Below, piece by piece: positions 1-8,364 of a DNA stretch of 64,000 bases; positions within the stretch are counted from its first letter, which is position 1; each line of letters starts with the position of its first letter. The notes under the pieces are model-generated. The model was not told the DNA's origin. It saw only the letters and a list, made by a program, of their open reading frames with translations, and searched no databases. The stretch covers positions 1-64,000 of the forward strand of contig NZ_JASJOU010000022.1 of the NCBI RefSeq assembly GCF_030068605.1, in the 5' to 3' direction. Source of the stretch: Xanthocytophaga agilis. GTDB taxonomy: Bacteria; Bacteroidota; Bacteroidia; Cytophagales; 172606-1. A program made the translations under genes and the position numbers.

Positions 1-135
1 ATAGAAAGAGGTCAGATAGAAAGAGGTCAGATAGAAAGAGGTCAGATAGAAAGAGGTCAGATAGAAAGAGGTCAGATAGAAAGAGGTCAGATAGAAAGAG
101 GTCAGATAGAAAGAGGTCAGATAGAAAGAGGTCAG
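1..135 (+). repeat. 15-bp tandem repeat, nine perfect copies
   Basis: The unit ATAGAAAGAGGTCAG is repeated nine times without a mismatch, followed by a diverged tenth copy at 136-150. The unit length is a multiple of three and the frame matches the gene at 1-1554, so it encodes (IERGQ)n. The window begins inside the array, so the true copy number is not visible. Perfect identity suggests recent expansion by slippage or recombination. Confidence 0.95.
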
Positions 136-1554
136 ATAGAAAAACGCTCAAACACACCTTCTTTGTATAAGGATAAGACACTATCTGTGAATAAAGAAAA
201 ACCGGGTACTGTAAACAGTGATAAGAAAGCAAAGAGTACCAAAGTGCAGAAAGATAAAGAGATGCTGTATACAGAAAATGAAAAGAATAAAAATACAAGT
301 AGTATTGACGCAAACAGAAAAAACAACAGTTCAAAAAAAGGCATTCAGACTTCTGAAAAGACAATAAACGACAGTGAAGAGGAGCCGCAGTCAGAAATGA
401 CTGCGCCTATCAGAACGGCGAAGATAAGCAAAAGGGATCGGAGCACTCTATCAGATTCATCCCGTATTCCTGCTGCGGATAAAAAGCTTCGCCGCTTCTT
501 TTCTCCTGAAGAGACTAAAAAGGGAAAGGTTGCAGATCAACAAGAGCCGGAGATTACTTTAAATGGACAACCTGGATCTGTAGAACCGGAAAACGTACTG
601 ACTGAAAAAGGAGACAAAAATAAAGGAGAAAAGCAAAAAGGAAGCGGTACCAAGAGAAATCAGAAGAAAACATTGATCGTGAAATCTACAAATGGACAAC
701 CTATGGACATGAAACCAGAAGAGACTTCATTTGAAGCAGATACACATATACATCGACTATATACAACTAATTACCTGGCGAATAAAGAGGAGAGATTATA
801 TCTGATACCTCTGACCGGAAAATCCATTCAGGTAAACTGGGCGAAAGGAAAGAATTTTGTGATACCGCCACCTGTAGATACTATTAGTAAGGTTGGTAAT
901 CAACCGGATATCAAACCATTAGTACCACGAAAACCTTTCCCATTGGGAATCCGGTTTGTGGTAGCACCTGATCTGACTACAGTAGGTTTTCGCAATTTTA
1001 CGCAACCTGGTACAAGTGCAGGGATTATATTGGAATATAATATCACAGATCGGTTACTCATTACAGCGGGTGGGATTTATTCTAAGAAGATTTATAGTGC
1101 AGGAAAAGATGATTATCATGCTACTGGAAGATATATGGACTCTCTTTATAATGCAGGGTACTATTTAAAAAAAATTGATGCAGACTGTAGAATTATAGAT
1201 ATTCCAATCAATATCAGATATAATGTATTTCAAAATAAAATAATAGGAAGTAATTGGTTTGTGAGTGTAGGTGCATCATCATATTTTATGAAACGAGAGG
1301 ATTATGATTTTCGCCTAACTAAATATGGACATTATAACAAGGATGTAGAGTGGGGAATCAGCAATTCCAATAATCATTTTTTTGCTGTAGGAAACCTGTC
1401 TATCGGATATGAACAACGTATGGGAGAACATTTCTCCTGGCAGGTCGAACCGTATCTGAAGATACCACTGGGTGGAGTTGGGTATGGGAAGGTTAAGCTG
1501 ATAAGCTCAGGTGTGTTCTTCTCAATCAAATACCACCTGTCTAAACAAAAATAA
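1..1554 (+). CDS. Lys/Glu-rich repeat protein with C-terminal outer-membrane beta-barrel, 5'-truncated
   Basis: The frame is open from base 1, so the gene starts outside the window; 517 residues are visible. The first 45 residues are nine copies of the pentapeptide IERGQ. A long charged, low-complexity region (K, E, S, T, Q) follows to about residue 300. From about residue 310 (nt 937) to the end, the alternating aromatic/polar strands (GIRFVVAPDL, LLITAGGIYSKK, WFVSVGASSYF) look like a small Bacteroidota outer-membrane barrel. The earliest possible in-window start is TTG 163, which would cut inside the coding stretch. The charged part probably lies in the periplasm. Function is unknown; the barrel assignment comes from strand pattern only. 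Confidence 0.72.
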   Translation: MERGQIERGQIERGQIERGQIERGQIERGQIERGQIERGQIERGQIEKRSNTPSLYKDKTLSVNKEKPGTVNSDKKAKSTKVQKDKEMLYTENEKNKNTSSIDANRKNNSSKKGIQTSEKTINDSEEEPQSEMTAPIRTAKISKRDRSTLSDSSRIPAADKKLRRFFSPEETKKGKVADQQEPEITLNGQPGSVEPENVLTEKGDKNKGEKQKGSGTKRNQKKTLIVKSTNGQPMDMKPEETSFEADTHIHRLYTTNYLANKEERLYLIPLTGKSIQVNWAKGKNFVIPPPVDTISKVGNQPDIKPLVPRKPFPLGIRFVVAPDLTTVGFRNFTQPGTSAGIILEYNITDRLLITAGGIYSKKIYSAGKDDYHATGRYMDSLYNAGYYLKKIDADCRIIDIPINIRYNVFQNKIIGSNWFVSVGASSYFMKREDYDFRLTKYGHYNKDVEWGISNSNNHFFAVGNLSIGYEQRMGEHFSWQVEPYLKIPLGGVGYGKVKLISSGVFFSIKYHLSKQK

Positions 1555-1790
1555 TCACCTGATTTTACTGGCGAGCAAGTATGTTTTTCATCGTTTTCGA
1601 CGATGTACAGCTATCGCTTTGCCTTTTGAGTTGGGTGATTCAAATAGAAAAGTAGATAAGTAATAGAAAATCTTAAAGTAGCGCTTTAAAGTGTAAAACT
1701 ATAGCTATAGAGAGTTAGATCCGGATTATGTCACACAGACGTGTGTGATTACCATTTTTAGTTTTAACACTTAATTAATTCAGTAACACC
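1555..1790. other. intergenic region, no gene seen
   Basis: This stretch separates the truncated barrel gene from the lipoprotein operon. A weak inverted repeat CATCG/CGATG lies near 1588-1604. I see no convincing open reading frame. It should hold the promoter for the operon starting at 1791, but no clean TAnnTTTG box was found. Confidence 0.4.
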
Positions 1791-2663
1791 ATGAAACCTT
1801 TATTTAAAAGTAAGGCATTTGCATTTTTGTTTTCTCTGGCTGTACTAGCCGGCCTGATTGTAAGTTGTGATGACAATGATAGTCCTGGCCCCAATAAGGT
1901 AACTACTCAGGTTAAGCTGGCTACCAGTAGCACACTGGGAAGTTATCTGGTAGATAGTGCAGGATATACATTATATTTCTTTACACTCGATGCTGACGGA
2001 ACAAACCATTGTGCATCTGGTAATTGTATGGCTGCCTGGCCAATTTACTATAAAGCAAACCTGACACAGGAGATGCTGGGAGAGGGTCTTTTATTGGCTG
2101 ATTTTGCAGAAATAACAACTGCAAGTGGAGCCAAACAACTGACTTATAAGGGATGGCCACTATACTATTATTCTCCTACATCAAATGGTATTAAGGAGCA
2201 GCCCGGAGAAACCAAGGGCGAAGGAGTGGGTACTGTATGGTATGTCGCTAAAACCGATTATACCATTATGCTGGCTAATAGACAATTGGTTGGCCAGGAC
2301 GGGAAAAACTACAAGAGCGACTATACAGAAGGTACAGGCGTAACTCAGTTTTTCACAGATGGTAAAGGACGTACATTGTATACGTTTACTGCAGACTCAA
2401 AAAATACAACCAGTTGTACTTCCAGTGGTTGTAAATCTACATGGCCTGCCTTTACTGAATCACTAGCCAGTGTTCCTTCTGCCCTGGATAAATCTTTATT
2501 TGGAACCATAGATGTAGATGGGAAGAAGCAACTGACCTATAAAGGATGGCCACTATACTATTTCGCTCAGGATTCCGGACGGGGTATGACCAAGGGGGTG
2601 AGTGTACCAAATCCTGGCGTATGGCCTGTAGCCATTAAGGATGCAGTAGAAGCTCCTAACTAA
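1791..2663 (+). CDS. COG4315-type secreted-repeat lipoprotein (PF03640-like)
   Basis: A 290-aa lipoprotein: the signal peptide ends in a lipobox (LIVSC) followed by DDND. The mature part has repeats of the type 'YTLYFFTLDADG...C..G.C...WP' and 'KQLTYKGWPLYYY', each seen twice (about residues 45-125 and 175-275). This is the pattern of the 'secreted repeat of unknown function' family. Paired CxxxxC sites occur in both halves (NHCASGNC, TSCTSSGC), which might bind metal or form disulfides. It is the first gene of a run with the Rieske, DUF5777 and YceI genes. The biochemical role of the family is not established. Confidence 0.85.
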   Translation: MKPLFKSKAFAFLFSLAVLAGLIVSCDDNDSPGPNKVTTQVKLATSSTLGSYLVDSAGYTLYFFTLDADGTNHCASGNCMAAWPIYYKANLTQEMLGEGLLLADFAEITTASGAKQLTYKGWPLYYYSPTSNGIKEQPGETKGEGVGTVWYVAKTDYTIMLANRQLVGQDGKNYKSDYTEGTGVTQFFTDGKGRTLYTFTADSKNTTSCTSSGCKSTWPAFTESLASVPSALDKSLFGTIDVDGKKQLTYKGWPLYYFAQDSGRGMTKGVSVPNPGVWPVAIKDAVEAPN

Positions 2664-2726
2664 TCCTTCTCAGCTATATATGATTTATATGCCATTTAAT
2701 TATAAACCTCTAAAACTAAAATTGAT

Positions 2727-3230
2727 ATGAAAAGATCCGAATTTCTTAAAAACCTGGGTTTAAGTAGTGCAGCCCTGATGTCTGTTTATTGTTTGGGAGG
2801 GCTTACTTCCTGTGCCTCCGAATCGCCTCAACCCAATAACAATACCGGAGGAAATAATGGCGGTGGCAATACAGTAGCCGGCTTTACAGGCAATGCAAAA
2901 ACCTCAGCAGGTAAAATCAGTTTTACACTTGATCTTACTACTGACAACTTTAAATCCTTACTGACTGAAGGATCTTATCTGTATCCTAATAGTGGAGATG
3001 TAATTGTGGCAAAAGTAAAAGGAGGAGGGTTTGTTGCCCTTTCCAAAGCGTGTACCCATCAGGGAACTACTGTTACTTATCGGTTGAACCAGAATGACTT
3101 TTACTGTGACAACCATGGGTCTGAATTTTCCACTACTGGTTCAGTGGAAAATGGTCCGGCAACTGCTGGGTTGACGCTTTATGCTGCCAGTTTGGATGCT
3201 ACTACCAATATCCTCACTGTTTCTGCTTAA
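2727..3230 (+). CDS. Rieske [2Fe-2S] lipoprotein
   Basis: A 167-aa exported protein. The N-terminus (MKRSEFLKNLG) and the following hydrophobic stretch end in a lipobox with Cys29, followed by an Asn/Gly-rich linker. The Rieske ligands are visible as C109-T-H111 and C127-D-N-H130, the spacing expected for a small soluble Rieske domain. It is likely an envelope electron carrier tethered by lipid. It lies 63 bp after the COG4315 lipoprotein gene on the same strand. No partner oxidase or dehydrogenase is encoded in the window. Confidence 0.9.
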   Translation: MKRSEFLKNLGLSSAALMSVYCLGGLTSCASESPQPNNNTGGNNGGGNTVAGFTGNAKTSAGKISFTLDLTTDNFKSLLTEGSYLYPNSGDVIVAKVKGGGFVALSKACTHQGTTVTYRLNQNDFYCDNHGSEFSTTGSVENGPATAGLTLYAASLDATTNILTVSA

Positions 3231-3236
3231 GCTGTA

Positions 3237-3264
3237 AAGGGTAAAGCTTTACTGCTTTACCCTT
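3237..3264 (+). terminator. hairpin between Rieske and DUF5777 genes
   Basis: A perfect 10-bp stem AAGGGTAAAG / CTTTACCCTT encloses an 8-nt loop just after the Rieske stop codon. There is no long T-run, so it may be a weak terminator or an RNA-stability element inside the operon. Confidence 0.55.
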
Positions 3265-3367
3265 CTCTACACTCGTTCAGGTAGTACAGTAAGTAGTAGT
3301 TTCAGCAAGTAGAAGCGTCTACATACTATTCATCAGATACAAAACAGGCAACAACAATCGCTTACCT

Positions 3368-4270
3368 ATGAAAAAATACAGTATTTTTTTTCTTCTCCTC
3401 TTCTCGGCAATACTATCGACTCCTGAAAATGCATTGGCTCAGGATGATTTATTAGGAATGATGAAGTCTGACAGCAATACGGTCAATTATATGACAGCAA
3501 CCTTCAAGTCCACCCGGATTATCAATGGCCATTCGGTGGAAACAGTAGCAAAAAACCATATGGATTTCCGTATCTCACACCGGTTTGGAACGCTCAATAG
3601 CGGTGCCTATAATCTGTGGGGGCTGGATATGGCTTATATCCGTTTGGGCTTTGAATATGGTATCACTGATCAATGGATGATAGGGGTAGGACGGAGCAAT
3701 ACAGATAAAACTTATGACCTGTTCACAAAAGTGAAGCTCTTGCGGCAGTCATCAGGCACAAGAAATATGCCTTTCACAATGACCTTCTTTGTCAGCAGTG
3801 CGGTCAATACGCTGCGCTATACACAGGAAGATCGGTCCTTTGTCTCTCGTTTCGCCTATACCACCCAACTGATTATTGCCCGAAAATTCAGTGAAAATCT
3901 TTCCCTGCAACTCACCCCAACACTGCTGCACCGAAACAGAGTGGAAAATGTAGGTGAGAAGAATACGGTTTGGGCCTTAGGTTTGGGAGGTCGGTATAAA
4001 CTCAGCAAACGGGTATCGTTCAATGCCGATTACTATTATGTATTGCCCGATCAGTTAGATCCGCAGTTCCATAACTCACTGGCGCTGGGTTTTGATATTG
4101 AAACAGGTGGACACGTTTTTTCTGTACACTTTACCAACTCGTTGGGCATGATTGAAAAGCAATTCATTGGGGAAACAACCGGACAGTGGGGAAAGGGTGA
4201 TATTCATTATGGATTTAATGTTTCCCGTACTTTTTCTTTCAATAAAAACGCCCGACGTTCTACTAAATAA
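3368..4270 (+). CDS. DUF5777-family outer-membrane beta-barrel protein
   Basis: A 300-aa protein with a signal peptide cleaved after ALA-Q. The mature part is a run of alternating beta strands with the family features HMDFRISHRFG, NLWGLDMAYIRLGFEYGITDQWMIGVGRS and KTYDLFTKVKLL, typical of the Bacteroidota DUF5777 barrel family. The C-terminus ends in an aromatic strand (YGFNVSRTFSF). DUF5777 genes are commonly found beside YceI and redox lipoproteins, as here. It may be a channel or lipid-handling barrel; no substrate can be named. Confidence 0.85.
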   Translation: MKKYSIFFLLLFSAILSTPENALAQDDLLGMMKSDSNTVNYMTATFKSTRIINGHSVETVAKNHMDFRISHRFGTLNSGAYNLWGLDMAYIRLGFEYGITDQWMIGVGRSNTDKTYDLFTKVKLLRQSSGTRNMPFTMTFFVSSAVNTLRYTQEDRSFVSRFAYTTQLIIARKFSENLSLQLTPTLLHRNRVENVGEKNTVWALGLGGRYKLSKRVSFNADYYYVLPDQLDPQFHNSLALGFDIETGGHVFSVHFTNSLGMIEKQFIGETTGQWGKGDIHYGFNVSRTFSFNKNARRSTK

Positions 4271-4299
4271 CAACTTCCATTTTACAACCTACGAAACAT

Positions 4300-4902
4300 A
4301 TGATGTACCAATCTGTTAGCCTCCGTGTTTTATGGCTATATAAGCCATCTTTCTTATGGACAGTATTGTTTTGTATTGGAGCATCTGTACTCACACAGGC
4401 TCAAAATCTTTATACATCCTCTTCTTCAGAGGTTAAGTTCTTTTCGAGTACACCTCTGGAAGATATCGAAGCAGTCAACAAAGCCAGTCAGTCCATGCTG
4501 AATGGGGTAACAAAAGAAATTGCTGTGAAAGTGCCTGTCAAATCATTTGTATTTCCCAAAAGTTTGATGCAGGAGCATTTTAACGAGAATTACATGGAAA
4601 GTGATAAATATCCCTATGCTATTTTTAAAGGTAAAATCAATGAGGCAATTGATTTTACTAAGCCAGGTACTTATGATGTGTCTGCAACTGGTAAATTAAA
4701 TATTCATGGGGTGGAAAGAGACCAGACTATCAAAGGAAAGCTGACTGTACAGTCAGGAAAGGCCTTGCTAGATGCAGCTTTTGATGTCTTACTGGTCGAT
4801 CATAAAATCAAGGTTCCGGAAGTGGTGTTTGCCAAGATTGCTGAAAAGATCGCGGTCACCACACATTTTGTCTATGTGCCGTATGAGAAAAAAGCACAAT
4901 AG
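4300..4902 (+). CDS. YceI-family lipid-binding periplasmic protein
   Basis: A 200-aa exported protein whose hydrophobic signal ends near LTQAQ. The YceI lipocalin-like barrel is recognisable: SSSEVKFFSSTPLEDIEA, VKSFVFPKSLMQEHFNENYM, YPYAIFKGKI, and GKLNIHGVERDQTIKGKL. YceI proteins bind isoprenoid or other hydrophobic ligands in the periplasm. It lies 29 bp after the DUF5777 gene and is the last of four envelope genes. A link to quinone or isoprenoid handling beside the Rieske carrier is an inference from context. Confidence 0.9.
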   Translation: MMYQSVSLRVLWLYKPSFLWTVLFCIGASVLTQAQNLYTSSSSEVKFFSSTPLEDIEAVNKASQSMLNGVTKEIAVKVPVKSFVFPKSLMQEHFNENYMESDKYPYAIFKGKINEAIDFTKPGTYDVSATGKLNIHGVERDQTIKGKLTVQSGKALLDAAFDVLLVDHKIKVPEVVFAKIAEKIAVTTHFVYVPYEKKAQ

Positions 4903-4988
4903 TATTTTGTTTCAACAGTGTGTTAGGATTTCCACATGTTCCTATTACTATAGCCTCGGGATTGGAGTAACGGGAGTTTGTTCTTCCG

Positions 4989-6041
4989 TTACTCTGTAGA
5001 TTCAGCTTCTGAAGATTCGGTTATAGTTTCAGACGACTGATAGATCGCTGCCATGTACTGAATCTTTTGTTGAATACGGTTTTGAAGTCTTTGTGGGGCT
5101 AGTACTTTCACAGTTTCTCCAAAGCCAAGAATTTCCCGTTCCATTTCATAATTGATCTGCACATCCAGAGATATCACAACTCCATCTTCGCGTGTTTCCA
5201 CTATCTGCTGACTATGATGAATGGGCTTAGTTAACACATAGGGTGCACTATAATTGTTGAGTAAAAGCAGGATTCTTTCGGTAGGTTGGCCTTGCATAAT
5301 AGTTACTCCAACAATATCCCGAAAGTAATTCTCAATATCCAATGTTTCGTTATCGCAATACCATTCCTCACTGGGCTTGATTTCAAGAATACGATCCAAT
5401 GCCAGCAGTGTTTCGAATCTGGCTTTGTGTCGTATTCCCAGCACAAACCAGCGGTTTCGATACTCCTTCAACAGATAGGCATGAAAGATAAATGTTTGAG
5501 CAGACTTGGCTTTAAACGATTGATAGGTAATACTCAAACATTGTTTTTGCAAAATAGCCTGATAAATCACTTCAATATATTCCAGCCCTTTGAGATTGTC
5601 ATTTTTCTCAAAATCAATAATGGCACCTCTCTGAGTCTTAGCTGTACGTATTTTGTCTTCCAGGCGTTGTACCATGCCACTCAACTCCCGAAAATGATCA
5701 AAGCCTTTGAACTGCTTCAGAATCTCTGTCACTTCCTTTAATGTATGCAAATCTCCATCCGTCAGCGGAATGTTGGTAATGGAGTAGGTGGGGTCTTCAT
5801 AGGTATAATACTTTTTATCAAGCACTATAATGGGTGCATTGTAGCCCAGTTTCTCACTCCGCATCATTTGAATATCCATCTGTACGGTACGACGGCTTAC
5901 TCCTTTGTCAATGCCTTCATATTCATACAACATATCTGAGCACGCCTCAATCAAATCCTCCAGTGTCCATTTACGGTGACGATTGCGCAAACAGGTATCT
6001 ATAGTCTGATAACGGATCAATGCATTGCGATTGATAGGCAT
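4989..6041 (-). CDS. WYL-domain transcriptional regulator
   Basis: A 350-aa protein with an N-terminal winged-helix region (residues about 1-80, including SRRTVQMDIQMMRSEKLGY). The WYL domain is around residues 165-235 (FHAYLLKEYRNRWFVLGIR, then LALDRILEI), followed by a C-terminal WCX-like region. WYL proteins sense ligands, often nucleic acids or nucleotides, and control stress, defence and RNA-repair genes. It diverges from the Cys-rich/461-aa/tRNA-like operon across a 137-bp gap that contains the operator at 6102-6125. The same operator stands before the Ro60-like gene, so this protein is the obvious candidate regulator of both. That link is inferred. Confidence 0.88.
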   Translation of the reverse strand: MPINRNALIRYQTIDTCLRNRHRKWTLEDLIEACSDMLYEYEGIDKGVSRRTVQMDIQMMRSEKLGYNAPIIVLDKKYYTYEDPTYSITNIPLTDGDLHTLKEVTEILKQFKGFDHFRELSGMVQRLEDKIRTAKTQRGAIIDFEKNDNLKGLEYIEVIYQAILQKQCLSITYQSFKAKSAQTFIFHAYLLKEYRNRWFVLGIRHKARFETLLALDRILEIKPSEEWYCDNETLDIENYFRDIVGVTIMQGQPTERILLLLNNYSAPYVLTKPIHHSQQIVETREDGVVISLDVQINYEMEREILGFGETVKVLAPQRLQNRIQQKIQYMAAIYQSSETITESSEAESTE

Positions 6042-6101
6042 AAAAGGATTATATATTGAGTGTTTTGAGAAAAGTTTTCAAAAAATAGAAAAAAGTTTTT
6101 A

Positions 6102-6138
6102 CTACGCAAAAAGACTGCGCATTGGCAGCCCAACTTTG
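6102..6138 (+). promoter_or_regulatory. operator plus promoter of operon 1 (shared with the TROVE operon)
   Basis: The 24-bp element at 6102-6125 starts CTACGCAAAAAGACTGCG. It differs at only three positions from 9268-9291. It contains an imperfect inverted repeat (TACGCA / TGCGCA). Five bases downstream lies CAACTTTG (6131-6138), a TAnnTTTG-like -7 box. That places the start of transcription near 6145, about 34 nt before the ATG at 6179. It is a likely WYL-regulator site. Confidence 0.72.
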
Positions 6139-6178
6139 TATCGTTGATTGAATGTAAGATTTAGTACAGGTACTGTTT

Positions 6179-6640
6179 ATGGTTTACCTCATTTGTAAAA
6201 ATTGTACTAGAAAAATATCTGACTTTCTGGTAAATCAGGTTGACGACTTGAATGCTCTGAACGACGATAACTATTTTGAAGATGAAGAGAATGTATATAT
6301 AAGCCTTAAGAATGGAAAGCAGGCTTACATGGGGTATCATAAAAACAGAAGTATTTCTTTTGATGGATGTTGTGGCTGTAAAGAAGATGGACCTTTAAAT
6401 AGGATTTGTGCTGGTTGTGAGGTTGCATTGGGAAGAGAGGTATCAGATTGTGAATCTGTCTATCATTATATACGAATTGTAAAAACTTCAATAGATGTAA
6501 TTGAAGTGACTACACAACATGAAGACAAGTTATACACTATGGAGAAATCCTTAAAATTTAATGCTGCAACAATAGAAGAATGGCTTGTCTTACTGAAGTG
6601 GAAACCCAAAGAATTTGCAAAAAGAGTAAAAAAGATTTGA
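6179..6640 (+). CDS. small Cys-rich (CCG-motif) protein, paralogue of 11248-11610
   Basis: 153 aa, not a named family to me. It has an N-terminal CKNC pair (residues 6-9) and a central block GCCGCKEDGPLNRICAGCE, then ALGREVSDC. The protein at 11248-11610 shares CKxC, GCCG, NRIC, a V-A/A-L step and SDC in the same order, so the two are paralogues. The cysteines suggest a bound zinc ion. It is the first gene of operon 1, separated by 9 bp from the 461-aa gene. Its occurrence in both operons ties it to the RNA locus. Enzymatic function is unknown. Confidence 0.8.
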   Translation: MVYLICKNCTRKISDFLVNQVDDLNALNDDNYFEDEENVYISLKNGKQAYMGYHKNRSISFDGCCGCKEDGPLNRICAGCEVALGREVSDCESVYHYIRIVKTSIDVIEVTTQHEDKLYTMEKSLKFNAATIEEWLVLLKWKPKEFAKRVKKI

Positions 6641-6649
6641 ACTACAACT

Positions 6650-8035
6650 ATGGAAGCTTTATATCAGACAGTAAAACAACGCAAACGCCCTGAGGATGTG
6701 GCAGAGATGATTCTTACTTTACTGGAAGGAGAGTTGACACAGGATGAAAAGCGTATGCTGGAAAAAGCAGCGCAGGGAAGTTTGAAGAAACACTTCTATG
6801 CATATACTTCCATGGCTCAGGATTTCTTTAAGCCCATAGGTGCTGAAAAGCAGGTAAAAAAAACGGTAGAGTTATTTCGGTTAAACAATGCTAATACTAT
6901 AGATGCTGATGATCCGGTTGCTGTAGAGGCATTTATTCAGGAAATCTCTCCAATGATTTATAAGGATATGGGTAAAAACCATTACCTGAATGATCGGTTA
7001 AACAAAATGCAGCGACAGGCCGAAGGGATGGATATTTCCAAACGACAATACAACAAATTGTTTCGCCGACTGCGGTTTATGGAGAAAAAGCTGAGAAAGA
7101 TGAATCGTATGGCTCAGAAATCAGAGTATGAGCAAGTGGCTAAACATGGTCTGGCACACCGGTTATCGTATGAAGAGTTCATAAAGGATAAGTACACAGC
7201 TTGTTTTATTGCATACTATACTACACGATGTAATCTACGTAGCGAATTTACGATTTCAGGACAACAACGTCCCTATGATGAGATTGCAGATATGCTATAT
7301 AAAAAGTGCACTCGGGAACAGTCTGTACATCAGATTTTACGGAATCATATTTTTCGAAAAGATGTATCGGCTATTGTCAATACACCTAATTACAAAGCAA
7401 TTTCCTATGTATATCCGGACCCCAAGGTATTAGCGCATCTGTCGGATGTAGAGAAAGGGGAACTGTTGGGGCAATGGACTAGCGTCTTGCAGGAAATTGC
7501 AGAGTTTCTGGCTCAACTATGGGAAGAAAATACCATTAACCGTACCACCATGGTAGTAAAACGGGGAAACGATTCGTCTACCTGGAATCATACTGCTGGG
7601 GCCTGGAATAAAGCACGCGATGCCTGGATGAATCTGATTTATGCTTTAGGGTTGGAGTTTATACTGGATCAGATGTGTTTTGGAAAAGTACTGCGACTGA
7701 TGGCTGCTGATGTAGTTGCCTGGCATTATCGGGCAGGAGGGAAGCTGGATCCTAATACAGAAGTTTGGAGCAAGATTCCGTTACCCTGGGAAGTGTTTCG
7801 TGAAAAAGAAATCTGTACACGATCACTAGTAAAAGAGGCTTGTCACAATGCAGGATTGGATGCTGAGCAATCAGGCTGGATTGCTCCCCGACCTCATGGA
7901 GTGGTTGCTTTTCGCCCAACACCTGAACTGGTACATGGCGTGAGTGTAGGAAGCCCATTTTTAGCCTCTATATTGAGAAAGCATGGCTATTTCTCAGGAA
8001 AGGGGTTGAAAAAAGTGGAAATTGAAGCAGGTTAA
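6650..8035 (+). CDS. unrecognised 461-aa helical protein of the Ro60-like locus
   Basis: No signal peptide or membrane segment. The protein is predicted mostly helical and basic in places: residues about 115-165 are rich in K/R (KRQYNKLFRRLRFMEKKLRKMNRM), which would suit nucleic-acid binding. Tryptophan-rich motifs occur near the middle (WEENTINRTT, WNHTAGAWNKARDAWMN), and the C-terminal third has GWIAPRPHGVVAFRPTPELV and GSPFLASILRKHGYFSG. I do not recognise the family. It follows the Cys-rich gene by 9 bp and precedes the tRNA-like array by fewer than 180 bp on the same strand, so a role with those RNAs is plausible but unproven. Confidence 0.85.
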   Translation: MEALYQTVKQRKRPEDVAEMILTLLEGELTQDEKRMLEKAAQGSLKKHFYAYTSMAQDFFKPIGAEKQVKKTVELFRLNNANTIDADDPVAVEAFIQEISPMIYKDMGKNHYLNDRLNKMQRQAEGMDISKRQYNKLFRRLRFMEKKLRKMNRMAQKSEYEQVAKHGLAHRLSYEEFIKDKYTACFIAYYTTRCNLRSEFTISGQQRPYDEIADMLYKKCTREQSVHQILRNHIFRKDVSAIVNTPNYKAISYVYPDPKVLAHLSDVEKGELLGQWTSVLQEIAEFLAQLWEENTINRTTMVVKRGNDSSTWNHTAGAWNKARDAWMNLIYALGLEFILDQMCFGKVLRLMAADVVAWHYRAGGKLDPNTEVWSKIPLPWEVFREKEICTRSLVKEACHNAGLDAEQSGWIAPRPHGVVAFRPTPELVHGVSVGSPFLASILRKHGYFSGKGLKKVEIEAG

Positions 8036-8061
8036 TCAATAGAAAGTATAAAGGTCTTGAA

Positions 8062-8158
8062 AGATGTCGTAAACGATGGATACTTCGCAGCTACCCTTGG
8101 GGAGGAACGATATAGTTGACTTGTGCAGCAAAATCGTCCGGTTCGACTCCGGCTATGC
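8062..8158 (+). ncRNA. RNA-like element 1: conserved 29-nt motif plus T-arm-like hairpin
   Basis: 27 nt after the stop of the 461-aa gene comes a copy of the locus motif (AGATGTCGTAAA ... GGATACTTCG, 8062-8090). Downstream lie ACGAT/ATCGT (a 5-bp pairing across 8107-8137), an inner GTTG/CAGC hairpin, and a T-arm-like CCGG-TTCGACT-CCGG (ending about 8154). No matching acceptor or normal D-loop is visible, so it is not a tRNA. It may be a degenerate Y-like RNA or the leader of the following array. Confidence 0.5.
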
Positions 8159-8210
8159 AATGCCCCGCTTCCATTATTGCTTGTTACTCTTTCATGTATA
8201 GTGAAAACCA

Positions 8211-8283
8211 ATCGGGATAGGCTCAGGGGTAGAGCAGTCGGCTCTGGACCGACCGGACGCAGGTTCAAGTCCTGCTCCCGATT
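8211..8283 (+). ncRNA. tRNA-like RNA A, anticodon-like CTG (Gln-type)
   Basis: The acceptor stem ATCGGGA/TCCCGAT has 7 bp and the D arm is GCTC-AGGGGTA-GAGC. The anticodon arm is GTCGG-CTCTGGA-CCGAC, with triplet CTG at 8244-8246. The variable loop is 5 nt and the T arm is GCAGG-TTCAAGT-CCTGC. The link between acceptor and D stem is TAG, one base longer than the normal TA. No CCA is encoded. It stands 3 nt before element B. It could be a tRNA-Gln(CTG), but its odd junction and its place inside the Ro60-like locus favour a tRNA mimic. Confidence 0.7.
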
Positions 8284-8286
8284 CAG

Positions 8287-8362
8287 ATTCTGAATGTAGT
8301 TCAGTGGTAGAGCTTCCGGCTCTTAACCGGTTAGACACAGGTTCGAGTCCTGTCTTCAGAAT
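8287..8362 (+). ncRNA. tRNA-like RNA B, anticodon-like CTT (Lys-type)
   Basis: The acceptor ATTCTGAA pairs with TTCAGAAT over 8 bp, not 7, with TGTA (four bases) before the D stem and an unpaired C after the T stem. The D arm is GTTC-AGTGGTA-GAGC. The anticodon loop CTCTTAA gives CTT at 8322-8324. Its stem has a T-T mismatch at the base (TCCGG/CCGGT). The T arm ACAGG-TTCGAGT-CCTGT is canonical. The mis-sized acceptor and junction make it an unlikely substrate for normal translation. It lies between A and C with 2-3 nt spacers. Confidence 0.7.
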
Positions 8363-8364
8363 CA

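Noticed and set aside
1-135. CRISPR array
   Set aside because: The units are directly adjacent 15-mers without spacers and encode an in-frame pentapeptide repeat.
132-344. Hydrophobic minus-strand frame opposite the repeat gene
   Set aside because: It is a shadow of the Lys/Glu-rich coding strand, where AAA/GAA codons read as Phe/Leu in antisense.
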